Below are positions 44,613-54,600 of a stretch of DNA of 64,000 nucleotides, piece after piece. The first letter of the stretch is position 1; each line of letters begins with the position of its first letter. The stretch covers positions 1 through 64,000 of the forward strand of contig NZ_AGUF01000067.1 of NCBI RefSeq assembly GCF_000236785.1, read 5' to 3'. Both the position numbers and the translations under genes were made by a program. The notes under the pieces are model-generated. The model was not told the DNA's origin. It saw only the letters and a program-made list of their open reading frames with translations, and did no database searches. The DNA is from Achromobacter arsenitoxydans SY8. GTDB lineage: Bacteria > Pseudomonadota > Gammaproteobacteria > Burkholderiales > Burkholderiaceae_B.

Positions 44613-46660
44613 GATGCTTGGCCCTCCAGCGTCGGGTGGGCGGGTTGGTAGTCGGGCGCCTCGGGGAAGAACGCGCGGCGGATGCCCACCAGCGCCACCA
44701 CGGCGCGGTCGCGCGCGTTGGGGCCCTGCGGCGTGGCGGCCACGCTGGACAGCGCGCGGTCGATCTGCGCCAGGAACTCGGGCGATTTTTCGTGCGTGCG
44801 TCCCGACGAGCGGACCCGGAAGAACTGCGCCAGGCTGTTCAGCACCGGCTGTATGGTGGGGTCGGCCATCGGCAGATGACGGCGCGCGCGCTGCAGTTCA
44901 GCGATGTCGCGGCCCACGCGCAGGTCTTTCAGGGCGTCGGCGGCCACCACGTCATCGGGGCGCTTGGCCAGCGCCAGCCGCGGTTGCAACAGGCCGATGC
45001 GGTCCAGCATGCGGGCGGCGTACGTATGGCGCGAGGGCGCACGCGGCGAACTGGCAAGCGTCGCCAGCTCTTTCCAGTTGGCGGCCTGGATGCGGCGCGC
45101 GCTCCAGTCGGCGCTGACGGTGCGGAAGATGGCGGCGATGATCGCGGCCGTGGCCACGCCCATGCATTGCGCGACCTGCGTGTCGATGAACGACACGACG
45201 TCGGCGGTGTTGGTGTCCTGCAGCGCCATGGTTCCCAGGAAGCCGAAGAGCATCGCCATGGCCTTGCCGGCGCTGGCCGGGCGGGCGATGAAGATGCCCA
45301 GCACAAAGGCCGTCGGCAGCATGGACAGGGCCAGCATCTCGAACGAATGGATGGCGGGCATGATGCCCAGCAGGTACAGCGCCGACAGCGGAATCGAATA
45401 CACCGTATAGGTCAGGAACTGCATGATGCCGGGCACGGGATTGTCCTGCGACGCGAAGAAGCAGCTGAAGATGGCGGCCATCAGCGCGGCGGTGGCGCCG
45501 TTGCTCCAGGCCGTGCCGATCCAGAAGGCGCAGCAGACCGAAATGGCCACGCCCGCGGCCAGCGCGGACAGCAGCGCCATGCCGTGGTCGCGGTGCAGCG
45601 CCGAATTGGGATCGCGGGAGGGCCGCGACGCGCGCACCGGCGCGCCTTGCAGGCCCGCGCGGATATCGCGGCGCAGGGCCAGGCATTCGTCGTAGGTGTC
45701 GATCAGTTCGCGCAGCCGCGTCATCAGGCTGGCCAGCAGGGCGTCGCGCCACGTGGAACGGCTGTCGATGGCGGGCGTGAGCCGCGTCACGACGGCACGC
45801 AAGCGCACGGCGGTTTCGTGCGAGGCCTGCGCCCCGGCGTTGATCCATTCCGAGATGTCCGAAAGCAGCGCCTGCACGGGGGCGGGCAATTCCTGGCCGT
45901 CGGCCTGCAGGGCGCGCATGCGGTCTTCCACGGCCGACACCGCGGGCGTCAGCGCCGAGATCTGGTCCTGCATGGCGCGCACGGCGCCGGCCGTCCAGCG
46001 CAGGTTGCTGGTGTCGAACGGGACGTGCGTGGACAGCAGACGCAGCTGGGTGATGTCGTTGGCGAGCACGCGGCGGTCTTTGTCACGTTGTTCGGCGTTC
46101 TTGCCGCTGAGGGTGTCGTGCATCCAGTTGCGGGCGTCGCGCACCGCCTTGTCCAGCTGCAGCGTCAGCGCCGGCGCCAGGCCGCGCGGCAGGACAATGC
46201 TGTGGACCAGCGTGGCGCACACGATGCCCAGGCTGATTTCCTCGACGCGGGCGAGCGCCGTGTCGAACACCAGGGACGGCTCGGTGACGCTGGGAAAGCC
46301 GATCATCGCGGCGGTGTAGCCGGCCAGCATGAACAGATAGGACCGCGGCGTGCGGTCCAGCACCGACATATACAGGCAGGCGCCCACCCACAGCACCATC
46401 GCGCCGGTCATGACGACCGGGGAATTCGACAGCCGCGGCACCATGTAGACGGTGGCGGCCGACCCGATGAAGGTGCCGACCAGGCGATACAGCGCCTTGG
46501 ACCGCACGGCGCCGGACCAGGGCTGGGCCACCACATAGGCGGTGGTCATGGCCCAGAACGGACGCGGCAGCCCGATGCTGTACGCCAGGTAGAGCGCCGT
46601 GATGGCGCTCAGATAGCTCTTGAGCGAAAAAATGGATTCGCGGACGTTCGGCAGCTTCAT
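44609..46660 (-). CDS. FUSC family aromatic acid/drug efflux pump (AaeB-like)
   Basis: A 683-residue inner-membrane protein with two blocks of about five to six helices separated by a large cytoplasmic helical domain (about residues 175-360). RPFWAMTTAYVVAQPWSG is the FUSC signature after the first helix. It exports p-hydroxybenzoate-like acids in AaeB, and fusaric acid in FusC-type relatives. The ATG at 46660 overlaps the marR stop as ATGA, and its stop overlaps the DUF1656 start. Confidence 0.92.
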   Translation of the reverse strand: MKLPNVRESIFSLKSYLSAITALYLAYSIGLPRPFWAMTTAYVVAQPWSGAVRSKALYRLVGTFIGSAATVYMVPRLSNSPVVMTGAMVLWVGACLYMSVLDRTPRSYLFMLAGYTAAMIGFPSVTEPSLVFDTALARVEEISLGIVCATLVHSIVLPRGLAPALTLQLDKAVRDARNWMHDTLSGKNAEQRDKDRRVLANDITQLRLLSTHVPFDTSNLRWTAGAVRAMQDQISALTPAVSAVEDRMRALQADGQELPAPVQALLSDISEWINAGAQASHETAVRLRAVVTRLTPAIDSRSTWRDALLASLMTRLRELIDTYDECLALRRDIRAGLQGAPVRASRPSRDPNSALHRDHGMALLSALAAGVAISVCCAFWIGTAWSNGATAALMAAIFSCFFASQDNPVPGIMQFLTYTVYSIPLSALYLLGIMPAIHSFEMLALSMLPTAFVLGIFIARPASAGKAMAMLFGFLGTMALQDTNTADVVSFIDTQVAQCMGVATAAIIAAIFRTVSADWSARRIQAANWKELATLASSPRAPSRHTYAARMLDRIGLLQPRLALAKRPDDVVAADALKDLRVGRDIAELQRARRHLPMADPTIQPVLNSLAQFFRVRSSGRTHEKSPEFLAQIDRALSSVAATPQGPNARDRAVVALVGIRRAFFPEAPDYQPAHPTLEGQAS

Positions 46661-47130
46661 GGCCGCGCGTCCTCTTGCGCGCCCGCTCCGGTGCGGCCCA
46701 GCGATACCTTCAGCGCATCGAAGACGCGCAGGCAAGCTTCCAGGTCCGCCTCGCTGACCCCGTTGAAGATGCGGCGGCGCAGTTCGACCAGCACGTCTTC
46801 GACCTGGGCGCGCAGCGCATGGCCGGCGTCGGTCAGGTGCAGGGTGCGGGCGCGGCGGTCGTGGGGGTCTTCGCGGCGTTCCATCAGGCCGGCGGCGACC
46901 AACTGATCCAGCACGCGCACCAGCGACGGGCCTTCGACGCCCAGCGCCTCGGCCAGCGCGCCCTGGCGTACGCCGTCTCCCAGACGGCCGGCCAGGATGA
47001 CGGGCCAAGCGGTGGCCTGCGACAGGCCGTAGTCGGCAAGCGCCTTGTCGGCGGCGCCGCGATAGGCGCGCGACAGCACCATCAGGTTTGCGGTGGTGGC
47101 CATGAGTTGGGAGTCGGAGGGCGAGTTCAT
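46657..47130 (-). CDS. MarR family transcriptional regulator of the FUSC efflux operon
   Basis: A 157-residue winged-helix regulator. LAEALGVEGPSLVRVLDQLVAAG is the recognition region and EDPHDRRARTLHLTDAG the wing with the conserved DxRxR. It is the first gene of the efflux operon and starts 3 bases from a perfect inverted repeat, so autorepression relieved by an aromatic acid or drug is likely. Confidence 0.9.
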   Translation of the reverse strand: MNSPSDSQLMATTANLMVLSRAYRGAADKALADYGLSQATAWPVILAGRLGDGVRQGALAEALGVEGPSLVRVLDQLVAAGLMERREDPHDRRARTLHLTDAGHALRAQVEDVLVELRRRIFNGVSEADLEACLRVFDALKVSLGRTGAGAQEDARP

Positions 47131-47132
47131 GG

Positions 47133-47154
47133 AATAGATTGTATCCTATCTATT
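47133..47154. promoter_or_regulatory. probable MarR operator 1
   Basis: AATAGAT (47133-47139) and ATCTATT (47148-47154) are perfect arms 8 bases apart, a size and symmetry usual for MarR dimers. It begins 3 bases from the marR start codon. Confidence 0.6.
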
Positions 47155-47165
47155 AGCTTACTAAT

Positions 47166-47204
47166 AATTGAAAATAGCGACTATCGCGATAGATTCTTTC
47201 AATT
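47166..47204. promoter_or_regulatory. nested inverted repeats upstream of marR
   Basis: AATTGAAA (47166-47173) and TTTCAATT (47197-47204) enclose the perfect 12-bp palindrome CTATCGCGATAG (47181-47192). The region is the AT-rich promoter area of the efflux operon, so a second regulator site or promoter core is likely. Confidence 0.45.
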
Positions 47205-47220
47205 GGGAAGATAGGAGGGC

Positions 47221-47242
47221 GGTTTTCCATGGGTGGAAAACC
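47221..47242. terminator. 9-bp hairpin between nnrS and marR
   Basis: GGTTTTCCA (47221-47229) and TGGAAAACC (47234-47242) form a perfect stem with a TGGG loop. It could end transcription coming from nnrS on the minus strand before the marR promoter. There is no T tract. Confidence 0.4.
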
Positions 47243-47321
47243 GGGGACGGCAATCGCCTGTCAGGCAGTCTGGCGCTGATCGGCCAGCTGTCTGACACCC
47301 TCGGGGCATAGTCTTGGCGAT

Positions 47322-47336
47322 GGGTGTCTGACACCC
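47322..47336. repeat. GGGTGTCTGACACCC palindromic repeat
   Basis: GGGTGTC and GACACCC around a central T, 33 bases beyond the nnrS stop. A partial copy, TGTCTGACACCC, lies at 47289-47300. Palindromes of the GGTGTC-(A/T)-GACACC kind are frequent gene-end elements in Bordetella-group genomes and probably act as terminators. Confidence 0.5.
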
Positions 47337-47368
47337 GCCCAAAATGGGCCGCCCGCCAACATCAAACG

Positions 47369-48619
47369 TCAGCTTTTAGTCCGCGACACCGGCATCACCC
47401 GCATGACTGGCGCGCCTTGCTTGGCCACGGCGTCCGCCCTTGGCCGGATCATCATGGGGAAGAACCGCCACAGGTACAGCCCCAGCGCCAGCGCCCAGGC
47501 GGTGGCGGATGCGTGCAGCAGGCCCAGTGTAGCGGCGGTCGGAAGCAGGGCGGCCAGCCGCAGCAGGGCGGCCAGGATCATCAGGGCGTAGCTTACGACC
47601 ATGCTGCGGTCCGTCTGCAGGGGACGCCCCAGATGGCCCAGCGCGGTGCGAGTCACCATTCCCAGGATCAGCACCGAGAAGCCGGCCACGCCGATCACGT
47701 GGGCGGGCCAGGCCTGCCGGACGACGTATCCGGCCAGTTGCGCCGCGCCCACCAACAGCCCGATGCCCAGGCCCAGGTAGCCGGCGTAGAGGATCCACAA
47801 GAGCGGCACGCGCCGCACGGCCCAGGGCTTCCACGACACCCATTGCACCAACGCGATCACGCCGCTTGCCGCCAGCGCCAGCGCGGCGGCCTGCTGCGCG
47901 CCCGCCAGCAGGCAGGCGATGGCGACGATGCCCGCGCCCAACTGCCAGTGGCCGCTCTTGGTGTGTGGCGGAATGTCCAGCCCGGCGACGGCGCGCTTGG
48001 CGAAGAACGGCATGACGCGGCGGGCGATCAGCAGGGTAAGCACGGCCATGCTGAGCAGCCCGGCGTTGAAGTAGCGCATCAGCGTCAGGTAATCGCCCTG
48101 GACGGTGGCCCAGAGATAGAGCGCATTCGTCGCGCCCAGCGCCAGCAGCAGCAGGGGCACGCCGTAGTTGCGCTGGTTGCGCGTGACGGCGACGGCGCGT
48201 CCCAGCGCCCCGGCCGCCCACAGGAAGAACAGCATTTCGGCTACCGCCGCGACCAGGAACGCGGGGCGTCCCGGCACCAGATAGCCTACGCGCGCCGCCA
48301 TCCATAGCACGCAGAGCACGGCCAGCGGATTGCCGCGCAGCGGATTCTTGCCGGTCCAGTTTGCGCCCGCCGTCAGCAGGAAGCCCACGGCGATGGTGGC
48401 GACAAAGCCCCACAACATTTCGTGCGCGTGCCAGAACATGCCGTTCAGCACGCCGGTCAGGCGCGCGGGCGCGTGCACCCAGAGCAGCACGGACACCAGC
48501 GCCCAGAAGCAGCCGGCCAGGTACAGGGGGCGAAAGCCCATTTCGGTGAAGGCGCCCCAGGCGGGAGGCGGGCGGCGCGCGGGCCGTGCGGGTTCTTCGA
48601 TGGAGAGCAGCGTCGTCAT
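47369..48619 (-). CDS. nnrS: NnrS family membrane haem/copper protein
   Basis: A 416-residue protein with about 12 membrane helices. FWHAHEMLWGF near residue 62 has the histidines conserved in NnrS. NnrS is made under nitric oxide stress, binds haem and copper, and protects the iron pool during denitrification. It is divergent from narK1. A good NsrR box lies 47 bases upstream of the start, which agrees with NO-dependent derepression. Confidence 0.93.
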   Translation of the reverse strand: MTTLLSIEEPARPARRPPPAWGAFTEMGFRPLYLAGCFWALVSVLLWVHAPARLTGVLNGMFWHAHEMLWGFVATIAVGFLLTAGANWTGKNPLRGNPLAVLCVLWMAARVGYLVPGRPAFLVAAVAEMLFFLWAAGALGRAVAVTRNQRNYGVPLLLLALGATNALYLWATVQGDYLTLMRYFNAGLLSMAVLTLLIARRVMPFFAKRAVAGLDIPPHTKSGHWQLGAGIVAIACLLAGAQQAAALALAASGVIALVQWVSWKPWAVRRVPLLWILYAGYLGLGIGLLVGAAQLAGYVVRQAWPAHVIGVAGFSVLILGMVTRTALGHLGRPLQTDRSMVVSYALMILAALLRLAALLPTAATLGLLHASATAWALALGLYLWRFFPMMIRPRADAVAKQGAPVMRVMPVSRTKS

Positions 48620-48665
48620 GGTCGGGGCCTTGCGCGATGCAGGCGCGGGGTTGCGGGTTTAAACG

Positions 48666-48680
48666 TGTATTTGAAATACA
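48666..48680. promoter_or_regulatory. NsrR-type operator of nnrS
   Basis: TGTATTTGAAATACA is a perfect 7-1-7 palindrome matching the NsrR consensus core (TGyATTT-n-AAATrCA). NsrR is an NO-sensing Fe-S repressor. Its position, 47 bases before nnrS, suits repression of that gene. Confidence 0.75.
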
Positions 48681-48718
48681 TATTAACTCCGCCGGCCAAG
48701 CGGCCACGAGCGGCGCGC

Positions 48719-48732
48719 TTGATCCAGCGCAA
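48719..48732. promoter_or_regulatory. probable FNR/Anr/Dnr box for narK1 (and perhaps nnrS)
   Basis: TTGATCCAGCGCAA has a perfect left half (TTGAT) and three of five bases of the right half (ATCAA). It lies 131 bases upstream of narK1, so an activator at -41.5 would give a leader of roughly 90-100 bases. I could not find clear NarL heptamers next to it. Confidence 0.5.
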
Positions 48733-48862
48733 GCCTGTCCGGTTCACCCGCATGACTAGGCACATCGGAAATGCCCCTTTGGTCGGGTGGGGAATGGTGC
48801 GCGGCGAGCGGCCTCCTTAGGCTAGCCACATAGGAATTTGTCAGCAAAAAGCGAGACTAACC

Positions 48863-50122
48863 ATGGCAGCACATCATTCCTCGGCCGGCGCGCCGATGCG
48901 GGTCCTGATATCCAGTACGTTTGCCTTCACCATCTGTTTTGCGGTCTGGATGATCTTTGCAGTTCTGGGCATCCCGATCAAGACGCAGCTTGGCCTGTCC
49001 GAAACCCAGTTCGGCCTTCTGGCCGCCATGCCGGTCCTGACCGGCTCCCTCGTGCGGGTGCCCTTGGGCATCTGGACCGACCGCTACGGCGGCCGTCCCG
49101 TCTTCTTCGTGCTGATGCTGCTGGCGGTGGTGCCGATCTGGCTGCTGTCCTACGCCACGGAGTACTGGCAGTTCCTGGTGCTGGCCCTGTTCGTCGGCCT
49201 GACCGGCGGCTCGTTCTCGGTGGGCACGCCGTACGTGGCGCGCTGGTTCCCGCGCAACAAGCAGGGCCTGGCCATGGGCGTGTTCGGCGCCGGCAACTCC
49301 GGGTCGGCCATCACCAAGTTCGTGGCCCCCGCGCTGATCGCGGCCGCCGGCGGCGCCTGGGTCATCGTGCCGCAGGTGTACGCCGTGGCGCTGCTGATCA
49401 CCGCGATCCTGTTCTGGATGTTCTCGTCGTCCGATCCGTCGCATCGCGTGGCGGGCGGCGCGTCGCTGTCGGCGCAGTTCGCCATGCTGAAGGACCCGCG
49501 CGTCTGGCGCTATTGCCAGTACTACTCGGTGGTGTTCGGCGGCTATGTGGCGCTGGCGCTGTGGATGACCAAGTACTACATCGGCGAATACGGCTTCGAC
49601 ATGAAGCTGGCCGCGTTGCTGGCCGCTTGCTTCTCGCTGCCCGGCGGCGTGCTGCGCGCGGTGGGCGGCTGGATCTCCGACCGCTACGGCGCCTACAAGA
49701 CCACCTGGTGGGTGATGTGGGTGTGCTGGGTGGCGTTCTTCCTGCTCAGCTATCCGCAGACCGAATTCACTGTCATGACCGCAAACGGCCCGCGTTCCTT
49801 CGGCATCGCGCTGGGCCCCGTCACCTTCACCGTCCTGCTGTTCATCGTCGGCATCGCGATGGCGATCGGCAAGGCGTCCGTCTTCAAGTTCATCTCCGAT
49901 GAGTTCAGCGACAACATCGGCGCCGTGTCCGGCATCGTCGGCCTGGCCGGCGGCCTGGGCGGCTTCGTGCTCCCGATCATGTTCGGCGTGCTGCTGGACC
50001 TGACCGGCGTGCGCTCCAGCGCCTTCATGCTGCTCTACGGCACCGTCTGCGTCTCGCTCATCTTCATGCACTTCAGTTTCCGGCCCGAAAGCGCGGCCAT
50101 CGCCCGGCAGCAAGCCGCCTGA
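48863..50122 (+). CDS. narK1: nitrate transporter NarK1 (nitrate/proton type)
   Basis: A 419-residue MFS protein with 12 predicted helices. It shows the nitrate-transporter segments GVFGAGNSGSAITKFVAP in helix 5 and GIVGLAGGLGGFVLP in helix 11, each the NNP nitrate signature form, and RVPLGIWTDRYGGR in loop 2-3. This shorter NarK1 type is thought to bring nitrate in with protons. It is the first gene of the nar operon and is followed by narK2 after 26 bases. Confidence 0.92.
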   Translation: MAAHHSSAGAPMRVLISSTFAFTICFAVWMIFAVLGIPIKTQLGLSETQFGLLAAMPVLTGSLVRVPLGIWTDRYGGRPVFFVLMLLAVVPIWLLSYATEYWQFLVLALFVGLTGGSFSVGTPYVARWFPRNKQGLAMGVFGAGNSGSAITKFVAPALIAAAGGAWVIVPQVYAVALLITAILFWMFSSSDPSHRVAGGASLSAQFAMLKDPRVWRYCQYYSVVFGGYVALALWMTKYYIGEYGFDMKLAALLAACFSLPGGVLRAVGGWISDRYGAYKTTWWVMWVCWVAFFLLSYPQTEFTVMTANGPRSFGIALGPVTFTVLLFIVGIAMAIGKASVFKFISDEFSDNIGAVSGIVGLAGGLGGFVLPIMFGVLLDLTGVRSSAFMLLYGTVCVSLIFMHFSFRPESAAIARQQAA

Positions 50123-50148
50123 CCCACCCACCACCCTGAGAGAAACCC

Positions 50149-51534
50149 ATGTCCACTCATGTCCTCGCGCGCTGGGAGCCGGATAATCCCGGCTTCTGGA
50201 AACAGACTGGCGCGCGCGTCGCCAACCGCAATCTGTGGATTTCGATCCCGGCGCTGATGCTGGCGTTCAGCATCTGGATGCTGTGGAGCGTTGTGGTGGT
50301 CAACCTGGACCGCGCCGGCTTCATGCTGTCCAAGAACCAGCTGTTCTGGCTGACGGCGCTGCCCGCGCTGTCTGGCGCCACGCTGCGCATCTTCTACTCG
50401 TTCCTGGTGCCCGTCTTCGGCGGGCGCAAGTGGACGGCCATCTCGACCGCCTCGCTGCTGATACCCGCGCTGGGCATGGGCTTTGCGCTGCGCGACCCGA
50501 CCACCTCGTTCCCCACGCTCCTGATCCTGGCGCTGCTGTGCGGCCTGGGCGGCGGCAACTTCAGTTCCAGCATGGCCAACATCAGCTTCTTCTTCCCCAA
50601 GGAAAAGAAGGGCCTGGCAACGGGGCTGAACGCGGGCATCGGAAACCTGGGCGTGTCGCTGGTGCAGTTCGTAGTTCCCGTGGTGATCTCGGTGGGCGTC
50701 TTCGGCGTGGCCGGTGGCGATCCCCAGGTGATCACCGTAAACGGCGCCCAGCAGAACCTGTGGCTGCAGAACGCGGGCTTCATCTGGGTAATTCCCATCG
50801 CGCTGGCTTCGATTGCCGCCTGGTTCGGGATGAACGACATCGCCGACGCACGGGCCTCGTTCGCGGACCAGGCGGTGATTTTCAAGCGCAAGCACAACTG
50901 GCTGATGTGCTGGCTGTACGTGGGCACCTTCGGCTCCTTCATCGGCTTTTCGGCGGGCTTCGCCATGCTGACCAAGACCCTGTTCCCGACGGTGAACCCG
51001 ATGGCCTACGCGTTCCTGGGCCCGCTGGTGGGTTCCCTGACGCGTCCCTTGGGCGGCTGGATCTCGGACAAGCTGGGCGGCGCGCGGGTCACGCTGTTCA
51101 CCTTCGCCGCCATGATCGCCGCAGTGGCAGGCGTGGTGATGTTCCTCCCGGCCGGCGGCCGCGCGGGCGACTTCAACGGCTTCCTGGCGATGTTCATCGT
51201 GCTGTTCGCGCTGACCGGCGTGGGCAACGGGTCGACGTTCCGCATGATTCCGGTGATCTTCCTGCGTGAACGCACGCAGGCCGCGCAGGGCAAGGGCCCG
51301 GCGGCGCAAAAGCAGGCCATGGCGGACGCGGCCAAGGAATCGGCCGCCGTACTGGGCTTTTCCGGCGCCATCGGGGCCTATGGCGGCTTCTTCATCCCGC
51401 GCAGCTTCGGCACCTCGCTCGAAATGACGGGCAGCGTCCAGACCGCGCTGTATTGCTTCATCGCTTTCTACGCCAGCTGCATGGTGATCACGTGGTGGTA
51501 CTACGCGCGCCGCAACGCGCCCGTGCCCTGCTGA
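50149..51534 (+). CDS. narK2: nitrate/nitrite antiporter NarK2
   Basis: A 461-residue NNP family transporter. NAGIGNLGVSLVQFVVP and GFSGAIGAYGGFFIP are the two nitrate signatures, and TLRIFYSFLVPVFGGRKW is loop 2-3. The longer NarK2 type exchanges nitrate for nitrite. Together with NarK1 it gives the two-transporter set known from Paracoccus and Pseudomonas, here as two separate genes, not a fusion. Confidence 0.92.
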   Translation: MSTHVLARWEPDNPGFWKQTGARVANRNLWISIPALMLAFSIWMLWSVVVVNLDRAGFMLSKNQLFWLTALPALSGATLRIFYSFLVPVFGGRKWTAISTASLLIPALGMGFALRDPTTSFPTLLILALLCGLGGGNFSSSMANISFFFPKEKKGLATGLNAGIGNLGVSLVQFVVPVVISVGVFGVAGGDPQVITVNGAQQNLWLQNAGFIWVIPIALASIAAWFGMNDIADARASFADQAVIFKRKHNWLMCWLYVGTFGSFIGFSAGFAMLTKTLFPTVNPMAYAFLGPLVGSLTRPLGGWISDKLGGARVTLFTFAAMIAAVAGVVMFLPAGGRAGDFNGFLAMFIVLFALTGVGNGSTFRMIPVIFLRERTQAAQGKGPAAQKQAMADAAKESAAVLGFSGAIGAYGGFFIPRSFGTSLEMTGSVQTALYCFIAFYASCMVITWWYYARRNAPVPC

Positions 51535-51563
51535 TGCGCGGCCGGGCAGGCCGGGTGGTTGGG

Positions 51564-51575
51564 GTGACTAGTCAC
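51564..51575. promoter_or_regulatory. 12-bp palindrome between narK2 and narG
   Basis: GTGACTAGTCAC is a perfect palindrome 30 bases after the narK2 stop. It may be a regulator site for a separate narG promoter. No protein is assigned. Confidence 0.35.
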
Positions 51576-51662
51576 TCTGCCGAATCCGGCCTGTGCCACC
51601 GGCGAATGGTCCGCCAGACGCCCCAGCCCTAAAGTTGTTTCAACAGCATTGATCGCAGTACG

Positions 51663-51679
51663 CGCCGGCCAGGCCGGCG
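51663..51679 (+). promoter_or_regulatory. GC hairpin just before the narG start
   Basis: CGCCGGCC and GGCCGGCG around one A form an inverted repeat 16 bases before the narG ATG, overlapping the region just upstream of the GGAGAA ribosome site. With one central base it needs a wider loop to fold as RNA, so it may influence narG translation or simply be GC bias. Confidence 0.3.
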
Positions 51680-51695
51680 TTCTTGGAGAAACACA

Positions 51696-54600
51696 ATGAG
51701 TCATTTTCTGGACCGGTTGAAGTTCATGTCGCGGGTGAAGTCCACCTTCGCGAACGGTCACGGCGAAACGGTGAACGAGGACCGCAAGTGGGAAAACGCC
51801 TACCGCGCCCGCTGGCAGCACGACAAGGTGGTGCGCTCGACGCACGGCGTCAACTGCACCGGTTCCTGCTCCTGGAAGGTGTATGTCAAGAATGGCCTGA
51901 TCACCTGGGAAACGCAGCAGACCGACTACCCGCGCACGCGGCCCGATCTGCCCAACCATGAGCCGCGCGGCTGTCCGCGGGGCGCGTCGTACAGCTGGTA
52001 TGTGTATTCGGCGCAGCGCGTGAAGTACCCGATGATCCGCGGCCGCCTGATCGAAATGTGGCGCGAAGCCCGCAAGACCATGGACCCCATCGCGGCCTGG
52101 GAATGGATCAGCCAGGACCCCAAGCGCGCCAAGCGCTACAAGTCGGTCCGCGGCCTGGGCGGCTTTGTGCGCGCCGACTGGGACACCGCCACCGAAATCA
52201 TTGCCGCCGCCAACGCCCTGACCATCAAGAAGTACGGTCCCGACCGCCTGATCGGCTTTTCGCCGATCCCCGCCATGTCCATGGTCAGCTACGCCGCCGG
52301 CGCGCGCTACCTGAGCCTGCTTGGCGGCGCCTGCCTCAGCTTCTACGACTGGTACTGCGATCTTCCCCCCGCCAGCCCGCAGATCTGGGGCGAACAGACT
52401 GACGTCCCCGAATCGGCCGACTGGTACAACTCGACCTACCTGATGGTGTGGGGCTCCAACGTGCCCCAGACCCGCACGCCCGACGCCCACTTCTACACCG
52501 AGGTCCGCTACAAGGGCACCAAGACCGTGGCCGTGTCCAGCGACTTCGGCGAAATGGTCAAGTTCGGCGACATCTGGCTGGCCCCGAAGCAGGGCACCGA
52601 TGCCGCGCTGGCCATGGCCATGGGCCATGTGATCCTCAAGGAATTCCACCTGTCGGGCAAGTCGGCCTACTTCACGGACTACGTGCGCCGCTACACCGAC
52701 ATGCCGATGCTGGTGCTGCTCAAAGAGCGCGACGGCTTCTACGCGCCCGACCATTTCCTGCGTGCCTCGCAGCTGGACAATGCGCTGGGGGAACAGAACA
52801 ACCCCGACTGGAAGACGCTGGTGCTGGACGAAACCAGCGGCGATCTGGTGGCCCCCAACGGCAGCATCGGTTTCCGCTGGGGCGAGGGCGCGGTCAATGG
52901 CGGCGAAAAGGTCGGCCGCTGGAATCTGGAATCCAAGGACGGCGGCAACGGCCGCGAAATCCTGCCGACGCTGAGCCTGCTGGACAAGTCGGACACCGTG
53001 GTCGGCGTGGGCTTCCCGTACTTCGGCAGCGAACACGACGAACTGCTGGTGCGCAACGTGCCGGCCCGCCGCATCCGCCTGGCGGACGGCACCGAGGCCC
53101 TGGTTGCCACGGTGTACGACCTGCAGATGGCCAACTACGGCCTGGACCGCGGACTGGGCGGCGGCAACGTCGCGGCCTCGTACGACGACGACGTGCCCTA
53201 CACCCCGGCCTGGCAGGAAAAGCACACCAGCGTGCCGCGCGCGCAGGTCATCCAGGTGGCGCGCGAGTTCGCGCAGAACGCCCACGATACCGAAGGCAAG
53301 TCCATGGTCATCGTCGGCGCCGGTCTGAACCACTGGTACCACATGGACATGATCTACCGCGGCATCATCAACATGCTGATGATGTGCGGCTGCGTGGGCA
53401 AGAGCGGCGGCGGCTGGGCGCACTACGTGGGCCAGGAAAAGCTGCGTCCGCAGTTCGGCTGGGCGCCCCTGGCGTTCGCCGCGGACTGGGTCCGCCCGCC
53501 GCGCCAGATGAACGGCACGTCCTTCTTCTATGCGCATACCAGCCAGTGGCGCCATGAAAAACTGAATGTGCAGGAAGTGCTGGGCCCCACCGCCGACCGA
53601 GCCAAGTACAGCGAACTCAGCATGATCGACCTGAACGCCCGCGCCGAGCGCATGGGTTGGCTGCCGTCGGCCCCGCAATTGCGCACCAATCCGCTGGACG
53701 TGGTGGCGCAGGCCGACAGCCTGGGCAAGGATCCCGTGGCGCACGCCGTCGACATGATGAAGTCGGGCGAACTGCGCATGTCCTGCGAAAACCCGGATGA
53801 TCCCGCCAACTTCCCGCGCAACATGTTCGTGTGGCGCTCCAACATCCTGGGTTCCAGCGGCAAGGGCCACGAGTACTTCCTGAAGTACCTGCTGGGTACG
53901 CAGAACGCCGTGTTCGGCGAAGAGGCCGCGGCGATCAAGCCGTCGGAAGTCACGTACGAAGAAGACGCGGCCGAAGGCAAGCTGGATCTGCTGACGGTGC
54001 TGGACTTCCGCATGAGCACCACCTGCCTGTACGGCGACATCGTGCTGCCGACCGCCACCTGGTACGAAAAGGACGACCTCAACACGTCCGACATGCACCC
54101 CTTCATCCACCCGCTGAGCGAGGCCGTGCAGCCGCTGTGGGAAAGCAAGACCGACTGGGAAATCTACAAGCTCCTGGCCAAAAAATTCACCGAAATCGGC
54201 GGCCCGTACCTGGGCAAGCGCCGCGATCTGGTGCTGACCCCGCTGATGCACGACACCCCGGGAGAACTCGGCCAGGCCTTTGAGCCCAAGGACTGGAAGC
54301 TGGGCGAATGCGACCTGGTTCCCGGCAAGACCGCGCCGTCCATGACGGTGGTCGAGCGCGACTACAACGACATCTACCGCAAGTTCACGTCGGTGGGGCC
54401 GCTGCTGGACAAGCTGGGCAACGGCGGCAAGGGCATCACCTGGAATACGCAGCATGAAGTCCACGAACTGGCGGGCATCAACGACAGCGTCACCGAAGCC
54501 GGCGTCAGCCAGGGCCGTCCGCGCCTGGACACCGCCATCGACGCGGCCGAAATGATCCTGACCTTCGCGCCCGAGACCAACGGCCATGTGTCGGTCAAGG

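Noticed and set aside
47221-47340. Short repeats near nnrS as a CRISPR array
   Set aside because: Only two partial copies, palindromic, with unequal spacing and no cas genes in the window.
51649-51662. Second FNR box before narG (TTGATCGCAGTACG)
   Set aside because: Only the left half matches; the right half shares almost nothing with ATCAA.
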